Part shown: piece by piece, positions 9,271 to 19,877 of the stretch | Layout of the letters: each line of letters begins with the position of its first letter | Position numbering within the stretch: the first letter of the stretch is position 1 | From: Isochrysis galbana | Lineage: Eukaryota; Haptophyta; Isochrysidales; Isochrysidaceae | Direction: 5' to 3' | Length of the DNA: 25,000 bases | Assembly (NCBI GenBank): GCA_018136815.1 | Contig: JADDIW010000141.1 | Span: forward strand, 1-25,000 | The notes under the pieces: model-generated | Databases searched by the model: none | The model's input: only the letters and a program-made list of their open reading frames with translations | What the model was told of the DNA's origin: nothing | Made by a program: the position numbers and the translations under genes

Positions 9271-11405
9271 ATTTTTATGTGAGACTCCCCCAGTTGTTAC
9301 TAGGGTTTACGCGAGAGGACCGAAGGCCTGTGCGGCGCCGCCATGGCGTCGTGCAGCCCCCCTCCCCCCAGTCACTCCCAGTGCTGTCGCGGGCGCCCTG
9401 GTTGGAGAAACTTCCAACCATGGGAGTTGTGGCCGGGGGCTGCATGGGCGCCCCCATTGCAATCATAATCCCGAGGTGCGGGCGCGAATTCGCGGCCCCG
9501 ATTTCACCCCCGCGCGCGGCCGATGGCTGGGCTCGCGCGGCACGCCCCCGGCTGTGGGCGGCGCGGCGCGCGTTCATACTTCACCAAACCCATGCCCCCG
9601 GTGGTGAAGTGGTATGGGGCACGCCACGATACTGGATGCAAACCTTAGCACCCCCCAAATGGTTCCATGCTAGGATCCAGAAAGCAGCGGATAAGATACT
9701 CTGGGAAAGCCCCTATACAGGGAGAAAATATCAATGGGTTAGGTACCCACACTACCCCGTAAACAACACAAACAGCGCAACACGCACGATGGGGACAGGC
9801 CTTCTGAACTGGACGACACACGTAAAAGCCCTGCAGGCTAAATGGATACTAAACTACCTCAACGCGAGAAAGGCAACTTGGAAACACGCGCTAGACGCGT
9901 GGTTCTGCCGCACCGGGCTGGGCCGGGGAGCGGTCTTTTCCACAATACCTCCCGCCACCCTTACACACAGCCTTCGAGGCAACCCGGCGCTTCCAAGATT
10001 CTGGAAGGACGCACTACACACCTTCAGGACGCTCGACATCCAGCGGTCGTGCCTATCGAAAGAAGGAGCACTCTCGCAACCGCTGTGGTGCAATCCGCAT
10101 GAGCAACCACCACGAATGAGCGCAGCATGGATAAGCCTGTGGCAAACCCTTAGCACGCACGTAGTGCACAACGTATACAAGGGCAACGATCCCGGCACAC
10201 CATACACAAAGGAAGAATGCGCACAATACCTCGACCACCTCCCGGAAATATTCGAGCACGCGGGCAGCAAAATAACCAAAGTAACCTTCCTGGACTCTTG
10301 GACGACGATAGTACAACACGCCTCGAGTCTCCTCGACAAGGCGGAGCCCAATCTCGAAACCGTGACCAGCCCGACAGGGCCGAACGATGACAATACGCGT
10401 GACACGGAGGCAGGCGCCGAGAACCCACCAGAGATCAGGGTGTCCGACAATGAAACTTACATCACCAAGATGAACAACATATGGATCCACACCGGCACAA
10501 ACTATTTAGGTGAGCCAGCCGACCTGGCGGGAGTCGCAACCCCAGAGGAAACCGGACAATACCATCTCCCCGCTAGATGGGAAAACGGGCCAAAAGGCCC
10601 GAAGTATATGGAATACCCACTAGCGGATGAATACACGCTCGGCGACAAAACACCACTCGACCGCGTTACAGTTTCAGACATAACACGAGCACTAGAGGAG
10701 AAAACCCTAGGCAACACGCCCCAACCGGCACGTGAGGCATGGGCACGAAAAATCGACCTAACCCAAGAAGAATGGAAACACGTGGCCAGCCTATACACTT
10801 TGCCCCTACTGAAACACACAGACAAACACCCACACTTCAAGCACATCACCCACAGGAGACTGGGAACACGAAACCGCTTCAATATGGCGACCACGAAGAA
10901 ATGCAGACTATGCGGAAAACATCAAGAGAGCTCGATCCACCTGGCCAGATGCCCCGCCACAAAACAGATCTTTGCTACTATAGAAGCAGCAGCAGGATTC
11001 ACCCCGGAACACAATAGGACGGCGATACAAGAAGTGAAGGACAAACTGTTCGTATACCCGAGCACACCGACGCCCGATAGCCTCAGAACCCTATACTTGA
11101 TAGCATGGAGATTTATAATAACTGACTTCTATAAGGTCGAATATGACAATTACACTTTTCACCACATCCCCGTCATCGAACGCACCCTGACCAGATTCAC
11201 ATTCCTCGTACGCGGTCTCGAATCCTCGAACAAAACTTCGCTAGCGCGCACCAAGCAAGCCTCCCGAGGCAGAAGGCCAAAGATCAAGGACGCACGGGAC
11301 CTTAGCGCCCCGATATTCATAGTGAACACCAAAGGTGCCCTCGCAATGAACACAAACCTGACCTTGGTGGCACAAGCTCTCGACATGGCGGAAAAACTAG
11401 CCTAA
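9192..11405 (+). CDS. C-terminal part of a LINE (non-LTR retrotransposon) ORF2; 5'-truncated
   Basis: The open frame has 737 residues. The first ~135 are low-complexity readthrough of flanking GC-rich repeat; LINE-like sequence starts near 9600. Seen: the region that follows reverse transcriptase in ORF2 proteins (PPKWFHARIQKAADKILW; then GTGLLNWTTHVKALQAKWIL; then NARKATWKHALDAWF), and near the end a zinc-binding motif with C571, C574, H583 and C587 (CRLCGK, then HLARC) like the zf-RVT domain. The endonuclease and the catalytic reverse-transcriptase core are absent, so this copy cannot move alone. The LINE part has A-rich codon use (AAC, ACA, AAA) unlike the GC-rich host genes. No stop interrupts about 1.8 kb, suggesting a recent insertion. 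Truncation from the 5' end is the usual outcome of target-primed reverse transcription. Confidence 0.75.
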   Translation: MAYGRGLTHPGEGGAARDRVALMGVKHFYVRLPQLLLGFTREDRRPVRRRHGVVQPPSPQSLPVLSRAPWLEKLPTMGVVAGGCMGAPIAIIIPRCGREFAAPISPPRAADGWARAARPRLWAARRAFILHQTHAPGGEVVWGTPRYWMQTLAPPKWFHARIQKAADKILWESPYTGRKYQWVRYPHYPVNNTNSATRTMGTGLLNWTTHVKALQAKWILNYLNARKATWKHALDAWFCRTGLGRGAVFSTIPPATLTHSLRGNPALPRFWKDALHTFRTLDIQRSCLSKEGALSQPLWCNPHEQPPRMSAAWISLWQTLSTHVVHNVYKGNDPGTPYTKEECAQYLDHLPEIFEHAGSKITKVTFLDSWTTIVQHASSLLDKAEPNLETVTSPTGPNDDNTRDTEAGAENPPEIRVSDNETYITKMNNIWIHTGTNYLGEPADLAGVATPEETGQYHLPARWENGPKGPKYMEYPLADEYTLGDKTPLDRVTVSDITRALEEKTLGNTPQPAREAWARKIDLTQEEWKHVASLYTLPLLKHTDKHPHFKHITHRRLGTRNRFNMATTKKCRLCGKHQESSIHLARCPATKQIFATIEAAAGFTPEHNRTAIQEVKDKLFVYPSTPTPDSLRTLYLIAWRFIITDFYKVEYDNYTFHHIPVIERTLTRFTFLVRGLESSNKTSLARTKQASRGRRPKIKDARDLSAPIFIVNTKGALAMNTNLTLVAQALDMAEKLA
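9578..9610 (+). repeat. 9-bp inverted repeat near the LINE 5' junction
   Basis: ACTTCACCA (9578-9586) and TGGTGAAGT (9602-9610) are exact complements with a 15-nt loop. They sit where base composition shifts from GC-rich flank to the A-rich LINE sequence, so they may mark the insertion junction. Confidence 0.6.
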
Positions 11406-11827
11406 CCTTCCAACAAACGCCGCACCCCGCGCACTCATGATCCCACGTCACAGGCCCAATGCGCAACACAGGCCCAAACCCACCCTCATGTGCCACCAAC
11501 CACGAGGACCGCAAGAAAAACCGATCGTCCGATGGAGCGAGAGGAGGCCGAGAAATCGACCATCGGAGACCGGTACACGCCGCCTGCCACTGGAAACCCC
11601 GAACATGGAGCCCCTAAGTAGAGCACGAGGGGACGAGCCGCAAGGCGAGTGTAAGGGAGTATTAAGGGACGCGGGCGTGGCTGTCGGGAGAATGTCGCAA
11701 GGCCGCGAGCGCGGAGTGAACATTAAGAAGTTTTTTTTTTGGTGTACTGTTAGCCTAGCAGCCTAATTCACCATGCCAGGAACTGCCTGGAAACCAAAGG
11801 TGGGCTTCTAATTAAGTAAAAAAAAAA
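9590..11827 (+). mobile_element. 5'-truncated LINE insertion
   Basis: It comprises the ORF2 C-terminus, a 3' UTR (11406-11817) and a terminal run of ten A residues (11818-11827). The 3' UTR contains a T10 run (near 11731) and the small hairpin CCAGGAACTGCCTGG (near 11776). The 5' boundary is judged from the composition change and the start of LINE-like protein similarity, so it is uncertain by tens of bases. I did not find a convincing target-site duplication. Confidence 0.65.
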
Positions 11828-12040
11828 GATCTGAAGATTTAGGGCTACACACCTAACGCTGCTCGGTCTCTACCTCCACCTAGCGGACATCGCCCTTCTC
11901 ATCCCCTCCCTCCGTTTCCTCCCCTTCCCCCTTCCCCCCCTCGTTCCTTTGTCTTCGGTGTCGGGGGTGCGGCCCTGGTGCACTACCATGGGCCCGGTTA
12001 CGGACGCGTGTTCAGGGCAGGCCTATTGTACTTTTCTCAC
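11828..12040. repeat. family B dispersed repeat, copy B1
   Basis: It directly abuts the LINE poly(A). It shares with 24313-24520 the start ATCTGAAGATT, then AGG and CTAC, the box TTCCTTTGTCTTYGGTRTCG, the box GTGCACTAC, and a GGGCAGRCCT box further on, in the same order and with similar spacing. No coding potential is recognised in this part. Confidence 0.6.
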
Positions 12041-13175
12041 GTGGCATTTTTTTCTCATTCGTCTTTATGGTTTTCACGTGTCTTGAGGTATGCTTTGGGT
12101 TTGTGTTTGGTTCCGTCCGGGTTTGATTTCTACGTCGTTTGATCAGTTGTTTGTTCGGTTTGGCTCCGAGCCCGCCTCCGAGGCGTGTTTTACCATGTAT
12201 TCTACCCCTAGCCGTGAGGCTAGTGGCTCGTTCCATCAAAGGCCCGTGGCACGTGGCGGTCAATGAGGACTGCGCACGGGTTTGGAAGAGGGGGGGAAAG
12301 GTGGGTAGTGGGGAGGACAGGGGCGGCGGTGAGGGCGTCGGGCGGGTCGAGAGGCGAGGGCTTGGGCGTGGCAAAAGGCGGGAGAGGGGAGTAGAACGCT
12401 GGCTGTGCGGGTGTGGCGGTGGTATCGGTGTGTTGTGGCCAGTGTGGCTGTGGTTGTGTGGATTGTGGGTAGACCATGTGAGATGGCTGGTCAGAGCTGG
12501 GTGAGGCGGATGGGGCTGGAGGGGCGGCGGCGGTGGTGGTGGGAATGTGAGGAGTGAGGAGAGGATGGGAGGGTGAGGAAGGCACTCCTCCGCTACCATG
12601 TGAAGGGTCGTATGGAGCTGTGGCTGTGGTGCGACTGGGTGTGAGTGGAGGATGAACTGTAACATGAGAAGTATGGCCCGATTGGAGCATGGGGGGGGAC
12701 AACGGGGAGCCGAGGAAGCGCGCGGGGACGGGGCCGAAGACATGGGCGCGCTCTCGGCCATCACGGGGCGCAGCAGCACGAGAACGGGGACGGAGGACGG
12801 ACGAGGGGGCACAGAGGGCGCTCGAGCGGTGGCGCAGAGCGTAGTCAAGACACGGAGGGAAAACGTCGTCACGCGCGGGGGGAAGGGAATCGCGCGGGAA
12901 AGAAATAGACAGCAAAAGGGGGCCGGAAACTCAAGGAAGCACTCGGGGAGAGACGGGAGGGGAGAGGGGGGAGAGGGCTTCCGCGGGGGAGTCGGGGAGA
13001 GGAGAGGAGAGGGGGGGGTACCAGAACCAAGAGGGAAGTGCGCGTAGGGTCGGTCCGTGCACTGGGGGGAGGACAAATATCGAGAGGAGGGGGCACTGCC
13101 CCCTCTCCCCGGTAGCACTCGGACACCTGCCTCGTCAGGCATGGCGGGATGCCGGGACTGAAAAGTTGTGTCCAA
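12012..13175 (-). other. proline-rich open region, possible mobile-element ORF1; coding status doubtful
   Basis: A 387-residue minus-strand frame is open here, rich in Pro, Ser and His and ending in a basic tail (KTNEKKMPREK). A second minus-strand frame (12220-12915) and a plus-strand frame (12652-13047) are also open, so length alone is weak evidence. The 12220-12915 frame reads as a Ser/Thr/Pro/Ala-rich disordered protein (LTPSRTTATAPYDPSHGSGG) and may be the more natural one. The 3' end of the region overlaps family B repeat sequence, which also occurs near 24500. That suggests a mobile element reading on the minus strand, with this stretch its 5' part or a disordered ORF1. No zinc knuckle or RNA-binding motif is visible. 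Confidence 0.3.
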
Positions 13176-13412
13176 TTAGCTAGTGGGGTTGGCTAGGATA
13201 TATCATCATATACTATATTATTATTAGCAGTAGTAGTATGTCCACGCCCGTCCGCCCTTGTATCAACAACACTTACCGCGATCGTCCGCTCGAGAAACAC
13301 TAGAATGTCACGGACTTATAGTCCACAAGATGCTCTGCAACTCTCCGAGAGTGTGTTTCTCTATCTTGTGCGAACGCGTGGCTGCCATAAGAGTCGTGAT
13401 GATGTCGGCGGC

Positions 13413-13483
13413 GAGTGAATGAGTGAGTGAGTGAGTGAGTGAGTGAGTGAGTGAGTGAGTGAGTGAGTGAGTGAGTGAGTGAG
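13413..13483 (+). repeat. (GAGT)n microsatellite
   Basis: About 18 copies of GAGT, with one imperfect unit (GAAT) near the left end. Its frames give Ser-Leu-Thr-His repeats on the minus strand, an artefact of the tetranucleotide. Confidence 0.97.
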
Positions 13484-13534
13484 AGGAGACGCCCACTTCT
13501 GTTGGAGCGTCAGAGCTCGTCCCTCGTAAGGGGC

Positions 13535-13593
13535 AGAGAGGGAGAGGGAGAGGGAGAGGGAGAGGGAGAGGGAGAGGGAGAGGGAGAGGGAGG

Positions 13594-13626
<33 letters not shown>

Positions 13627-13662
13627 GGGGGGGGGGGAGAGAGAGAGAGAGAGAGAAGAGGG
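13535..13662 (+). repeat. uninterrupted polypurine tract, 128 nt
   Basis: It is made in order of (GGGAGA)n, (GA)n, a run of about 20 G, then (GA)n and AGAGG. It has no pyrimidine for 128 nt. It is able in principle to form triplex or G-quadruplex structures. A module of similar order lies in opposite orientation at 14519-14765. Confidence 0.95.
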
Positions 13663-14518
13663 TTGCCTCGTAGTGCATGGCACCTCTCTTGCCGCCCCCA
13701 ACCTTGCGCCGCCGTCCGCCCGCGTCCCCGCCGCCTCTCCCGCCCTCCCTCCACCAACTCTCCCTCCACTTATCTATCCCCCTTGGCCGCCGGGCAACAA
13801 CGTCGGCGGCGGCGCCTTTGCCCTCTTCCCCCCCCCCTCTCTCTCTTCCCATCCCGCAGAGGATTCTTCTTGTGAACTCGTCTCCAAACCCGATGGACGG
13901 CACCCTCTCTCGACAGCGCTGGGTGGGTGGCCTCTTCAACTCTCTCGCGCTGCTGCTGCCGGGCTCGCCCTGCCTCCTCTCTCTCTCTCGACTCTCTCTC
14001 CCTCTCGCTCTCTCTTTCCTCCACTTGACAGGCCTAATCATTCTCGTACATCTCTCCCTCCACACCGAGGGAGCGGAGCCGCTCTCTCTCTCTCTCCTCC
14101 CCACACAAGCTTTGTCTCCTTGCTTCCTCCCCCCCGCGCTCGCTGGCTGGCTGTTCTACTTCCCGTCGTTTCCTTCGTTCTCTTGCCGCCTCTCTCCGTC
14201 TTTTCACTCTCTCTCCCGCCAAGGATCCGCGTCCAACCCCTCCCCCCCCCCAATTACCAAAAAAAACTGTAGAGTAAAGAAGAGAGAGAGGCCTCCCTGT
14301 AGTAGTGCGTGACGCCACCCCCCCCTCCCCCTCCCCCCGCCCCCACCCCTCCTCTCTTCTCCCCCTCAGAAGCCGAGAAAGCTGCCACCGCAAGAAGCCT
14401 AACTCCGGACTCTTTACTTACTGTGAGGGGCCCGCAGACTTCCCTTCACCCGGTCTCGTCCCACGAGTACACTCGTCCCCCCCCCCCTCTCGCTCGCCCT
14501 CTCCCCCCTCCCCCCCCG

Positions 14519-14765
<247 letters not shown>

Positions 14766-14973
14766 GCCCCTTACCACATGGAGAGAGGGAGAAAGACAGA
14801 TGGAAAAGAAAGAAAAAAGGAGAGGAAGGAGAGGAAGGAGAGAGGGCGCGCGAGAGCGAGAGAGAGCGCGCGCGAGAGCAAGAGGGAGGACGCAGAGGGA
14901 GTAAGGGAGCTACCTCGCCCACTCGAGCTGTGGTGCGAGCGGGCGTGAGCTACGAGCTTTCTCCTCCCTAGAG

Positions 14974-15060
14974 ACTCTCTCTCTCTCTCTCTCTCTCTCT
15001 CCCCCCCCCCCCCCCCTCCCCCCTTCTCTCTGCCTCTCTCTCTGCCTCTCTCTGTCTGCT
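14974..15060 (+). repeat. (CT)n-poly(C) module in the leader of the acyltransferase gene
   Basis: (CT)n followed by about 15 C and a C/T-rich stretch ending only a few bases before the ATG at 15068. This is the third occurrence of the (CT)n-then-C-run order. It probably forms part of the 5' UTR or core promoter of the gene. Confidence 0.85.
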
Positions 15061-15067
15061 TCCATTG

Positions 15068-18000
15068 ATGGGCAACGCGTGCTCTGCCTGTGACCGCGTC
15101 GATGAGCTCCTCTCGCCCGTCAGCCCCGCGGCGCTCGTCTCCGCCGCTCACCTCGCCGCTCAGATCAAAAAGCTGCAATCGTCTCCGCGGGCTCGACTCA
15201 TGCCGGAGTGGGTTCCCGAATTCAGTGTGGGCAAGGCAATGCGTAAGGCTGGATACTCACCCAAGCACCCTGTCGCGTGCATTAACTCGATGGTGGGTGC
15301 GGTGCTCGCATGCGAGCACTCGGAGCACGCGCCGCACTGGATTCAGGAGAAGCTTGTCCTCGACATCGCAAAGATTGCAGTCGCGGTGCGTGGCACGAAT
15401 GCTGGGTGGGCGCGTAAGAGGGGCAGACGTCCGAGCCGCACGCCCTCCATCTGCGCCGATGCCACGCACATGCTGTCGCGCAGACGCGCGCCCACTGTGC
15501 ACTGGCTTACCGAACTCTCGCGCCCGTTGCGCGCGCCTTGGCAGGCGACCAAGAACATCATGTCGGTGTCAACATCGGACGAATGGAAGGCAGAGCTGAC
15601 GGCGCTCCTCGATGTTGATGACGACGGCTTGCTTGACCTGGACGAGCTGCATGAGTTTGTAGAGTCCGACGAGGATCTGCGGGCGGACAGGAGAGTGCTC
15701 GATGCGCTTTCCAGGGCGAGGAAGGAGTACGCGCGTGGGGCGAGCGGCGTCGACGTGCTCGCCGCACTGGCCCCGGTGAGGCATGCGCTGGAGCTGGTGG
15801 CGCGCCGCGAGAACGCGCTGGACGGCCTCTCCAACGACGACGTTATTTCGCGCTCCCTGCTGGCGCGCCATCTATCACTCAAGGACGGGTGGAAGGACCC
15901 GGCAGGCATCCGCGTGCGGCCGTTTCGCAGCCCCGAGGACGGCGACCTCACGGCGGTCAAGTTCCTCTCATCGCTGCCCATCATCAAGATGTTCACCGCG
16001 CTTATGGGCCCGCTCATCGTGCAGCTCGAGGAGTTTGGCTACGAGCCTGTAAAGATGCTGCGCGCCTTCCCGTATGACTGGCGGTGCCCACCCTCCAAGC
16101 TTGAAGAGCGCGACGGCTACTTCTCCAACCTAATGGACGGGATCGAGCAGCTCGTCTCGAGCGCGGAAGGTGAGAAGTGCGTGCTTGTCGCCCACTCGAT
16201 GGGCTGCCGCGTCGGCCACTACTTCACCCAGTGGGTGGTGACTTCGGAAGCGGGCGTCGCACGGGGCGGCCGCGCGTGGCTTGACAAATACGTCCACTCA
16301 TTTGTTCCGATCGGTGGGCCTTTTCTCGGCGCGTGCTCCGGCACCCATCAGTACATCCAGCCAGGCAACGTGTCGGGGCTTGTGCCAGCAGTGCTCTCAC
16401 CCACAGACGGACACGCCGTGATGCGTTCGTGGGGCTCGATGCCCTTCCTCTTTGGGACCGGCGATATCCTGCGCCACCAGCCCGCGTCTCACTTCTGCTG
16501 GGTTCGCCAGCAGGCCGCCGTGCTGGTTGAGCTGCTCCAGGTCGACTGCGGCGGCGTGGATGGGGTGGGGGAGAGCTTTGAGCCGTATGCCATTCTGGCT
16601 GTCTCAAACTTCAATCCGGACAGAGCGGACGAATGGCAGGGGCTCACGTCAGACGTCAAGCGCGGCCCGGTGGCCGAATTCAATGAGCTCTACCAGTTCT
16701 GCTGGGATCACGAGCCCGACGAGCTCTCAGCGGTGGAGCTGAGGCTGAAGATCAAGGACGAGCACGAGCTCGCTCGTGATCCAGTCATCGCCGAGGCCAT
16801 TTTCCGCTTGTCCTCGGGAGACGAACCAGAGCAGGTGCGGCCTTGAGGCGAGGTTTGGCCTGACCAAAACCCCTGCGCGCAACACCCATGAGCACCCGCC
16901 TGGTCCACACTGCCGTTGCGCGTCTCACTGGCACTTGCGCGCTGAGAAGTGCCTCCCCCCCCCTCCCATCCCTGCCTCTTAACCACTGTCGCCAGGGCCC
17001 CGCGATAAATAGTCACCTTGAGAGGGCGGAAGCGGCCCCGGTCCAGTTACAGCCCGGCGAATGGATTCGTATTGAAGGCGCGGCGCTCGGCGCCTCTGGG
17101 GTGAAGGTCACGCTGCGCATCTGCTGGTTGCCGGCGGAGCACTGCCGTCCGGGCTTCACACCCGCCTCGCCCGACGGGGCGTCCGGCTGTGGCGGCCTCG
17201 CCGACTCTGGTACAAGCCTCGAAAAGCAGGCAGTCATGGTGGCAGCATGGGGAGAGGATGGATCCGAGTGGTGCCCCGACGGTGCCTACGTGCCTTGCTC
17301 CACCGAGAAGATGTTCAGTTTGGAGGATATGGAAGACGAGTTCAAGGTTTGGCAAGAGCACTACGCGATGGACCCCATCTTCTCCAAGCTTGGAACGGCG
17401 GCGCCTCCCCTGAGGACGGTGCTGCCCATCTACGGCGTCAACAAGCCTACAATGGCGGGAGTCATCTACCGTCGCAGGGTTGCGAGGTGGCGACAGGGCG
17501 AGCGCACTTGCTACCTTGAACCCGACAAAGATGCTACGGTCACGCATACTGGGTGAGGCGAGCGTCTCGGATGCACTTGCTAGTCGCGACGACCAGGCCA
17601 CTCTCCTTTGCTAGCTCAGTTGGGCACACCATCACTTCCGCCCGTGTGGCCACTCGCTCAGGAATGCCTATCACTCTCATCCTCCGACGTGCTGCAGGTA
17701 CGAAGTAGTAGATGGCATTGTAAATGAACTCCCGAAGCGGACTCTGCAGGCCGATCCCACGGCGTCGTCCATCGAGGTCGGTTGCACCGAATGCCTGCGC
17801 GTTTCGGGCGACCGCACGGTGCCATACCAGTCGTTGCGGTGGCCCGTCACGTGGCGCGCAGCGGGGGTCAGCGTGGAACCGGTCGAAGTTGAGGGCGGCG
17901 ATCATCGTGGTATTGTCTCAATGGCAGCCTGCCACTTCGCGGTGCTGCAGCACGTCTCGCATGCACCGGCCATACAGCTGTCCGTGTACAAGGTTGAGTT

Positions 18001-18765
18001 GGGCCGCAACTCGGCACGAGATCTCATCACCGCTGGTGATTCACTCCGGGTGAGCCTACCCTCTGCGCCTTGCGAAACAGAGCCCCATCCACGAGCATGC
18101 CTTGGTCATGGCGCTTGGCCGCGTTGCTCTGCTTCAGTGTATGGGCACGTCAATCTGCTTCACTTTGTGCGTTGTTTGACGTGGCCTGGATCCTGCCACG
18201 CCTGCGCACGAAGGTACGCTTCGACTGGCACAACGAGAATGACGAGCCCGCATATCGCTTTGAGACTGAGCCTGTGAGTGCGAAAGACGCGGACAGGGCA
18301 TCAGCCTGGGAGCCAAGTCGCACAAGCTATTCTCAAGTCCCGATCCATAGCAAGAACGCCATCCTTGCCTGCCGTATAACTCTCCTCATAGAGCGGGCAT
18401 CGACGGGCGAGCTAGAACATTATCCTAGGACATTTCCAGTGACGCTGACGAGTGACCGGCTGTACATGGCCGTGAGACTTGGCGCACCGATCGAGCTCCC
18501 GATTTTTGACTCGGACGCCTCCCTTCAGGTCATCGTCAGATTGGTGAAGATGACACCTGAGGCGAGGAAAGGCATTGATTCGAGGCATGATTTGTCCACC
18601 TCAGACGGCGATGCCATGAGAGCTTCCTTCGTTTCGGACGATGTAGTGGCTGGTGTTGACGTCGGTAAGCTCACTAAGGATGATGCTGGCGCCGGGATGG
18701 TGGAGGAAATTCCCTCCGACGCAGCGGAGCTCTATCGCTTGTCGTTGACGGAGGAACGGATATGA
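15068..18765 (+). CDS. LCAT/PDAT-family acyltransferase with EF-hand and N-terminal lipidation signal
   Basis: Four exons: 15068-16834, 16996-17552, 17698-18049 and 18214-18765, giving 1075 residues. Introns are 161, 145 and 164 nt with donors CAG|GTGCGG, TGG|GTGAGG and CGG|GTGAGC. The last acceptor (AAG|GTACGC) is the least certain. The start MGNACSAC fits N-myristoylation at Gly2 (Ser6 present) with palmitoylatable Cys5 and Cys8. HPVACINSMVGAV (67-79) is the oxyanion-side strand. An EF-hand loop, DVDDDGLLDLDE, spans 182-193 with all ligand positions filled. PYDWR (335-339) and AHSMG (Ser377 nucleophile) are LCAT hallmarks. TVLPIYGVNKPT lies in exon 2, SGDRTVP gives Asp813 and GGDHRGIV gives His844, so the triad is complete. 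LCAT/PDAT enzymes move acyl chains between phospholipids and sterols or diacylglycerol (family knowledge); the acceptor here is unknown. A C-terminal region of about 200 residues is unrecognised. Membrane attachment and calcium control are inferred. Confidence 0.82.
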
Positions 18766-19561
18766 CCCCCACTTCCCGATGAGGACCTCCAATCCTCGAG
18801 AGATCGATTGTTGTTGATCTAGCTTCGTGTGGATGCGCACGGTGCAGAGCGAGCGCCCGGATTAAGCGAGTGCAACAGAGGACGCGCCCTTGCATTGCGC
18901 GGTGCATACTTCTCAAATCTGCCTGGTGAAAGTTCGGTATACCCGTCCCAGGGCCTCAAGGGCAGCGATAACCGCTTCCTATGCCTTAATCGGCTGACGG
19001 TCGCAGCATTATCGACGTACATACTGATGGATCTTCGTGATTGCTCTCCTCTTGCCCCTTTCGGCTTGGCACAAATTGACTAAGACTTGAGACATCACCC
19101 TAGTACTGCAGGGAATAGTTACTTTTCAGGGAACATTGCTAGCTTGCTAGCTGCCACCTCTTGGCTGCAATGTTTGCCTGCAATGTCCATTTGCCCCGTA
19201 TTAGCCACTAGGCAATGTGCATTCCACTTCCATTGATATGCCTCGCTCAGAGCCTCTGACCTTCGGAGAAAGGAAGCAAAGCAACCAAAGAAAGAGGGGG
19301 GTGGATTTATTAAAAGCGCCGTTCACAGGGGCTAGGGTGTGTTGATGATGGCCGGGAGCCTAGACGGCCTTTGGCTACGCCACGTGGGGTGCGTTGGCGA
19401 CAGCTTGCATGTTGTGCCCATCACGGCGGGTGCCGCAGGCCGTGTGGAGGGCACGTACGTGTACGTGCAATATGTATGCAAGCAAATACGACAACAACAC
19501 CCCCACCCCTAGTGACCAATATCCAATATTAATGATTAATGTTATATCCTAGCAGCCAACC

Positions 19562-19700
19562 ACTAATCTTATGATTAGTCGCCATGGTGGAGGGGGGCCT
19601 CGCGCCCCCTCCCACTCTCTCGACTCTCCTCATGGGGGGCGAGAACCATCCACCCCGGGAATCTCATGCGTGCGCCCGGACCCCCCCCCCTCCCGGAAAC
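19562..19700 (+). repeat. diverged family A copy, A5
   Basis: It begins with the perfect 18-bp palindrome-loop ACTAATCTTATGATTAGT (19562-19579), then CGCCATGG, a GGGGGG/CCCCCC hairpin, ACTCTC boxes, and CATGGGGGGCGAGAACCATCC, in the same order as copy A2. The palindrome differs from that of A1/A2 at two paired positions. Similarity fades after about 19700. Confidence 0.55.
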
Positions 19701-19788
19701 TGTTATCGGATGCGCATCTGACGAAACCTGCAACCAGCACCCTGCCTCTCCTCTGCTCCTAAAGCCGTGCGCCAGGCGTATGATTACC

Positions 19789-19877
19789 AGTGGACTCAAT
19801 AGTGGACTCAATTACAGTGTTATGTTTACATACATTCGAATATTATTGTAAACGGACCATGGACCATGGACCATGGC
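19789..19877 (+). repeat. two short tandem duplications
   Basis: AGTGGACTCAAT is repeated twice in tandem at about 19790-19813. GGACCAT is repeated three times at 19855-19875, creating overlapping CCATGG palindromes. No function is evident. Confidence 0.8.

Noticed and set aside
13361..14104. Long ORFs on both strands through 13.3-14.9 kb (SLTHSLTH, LSLSLS, GEGEGE, PSPSPS proteins)
   Set aside because: They translate tetra-, hexa- and dinucleotide repeats, are open in several frames at once, and contain no non-repetitive domain.
15343..16017. 224-residue minus-strand Ser-rich ORF
   Set aside because: It is antisense to the acyltransferase first exon, including its EF-hand, and has no motif of its own.
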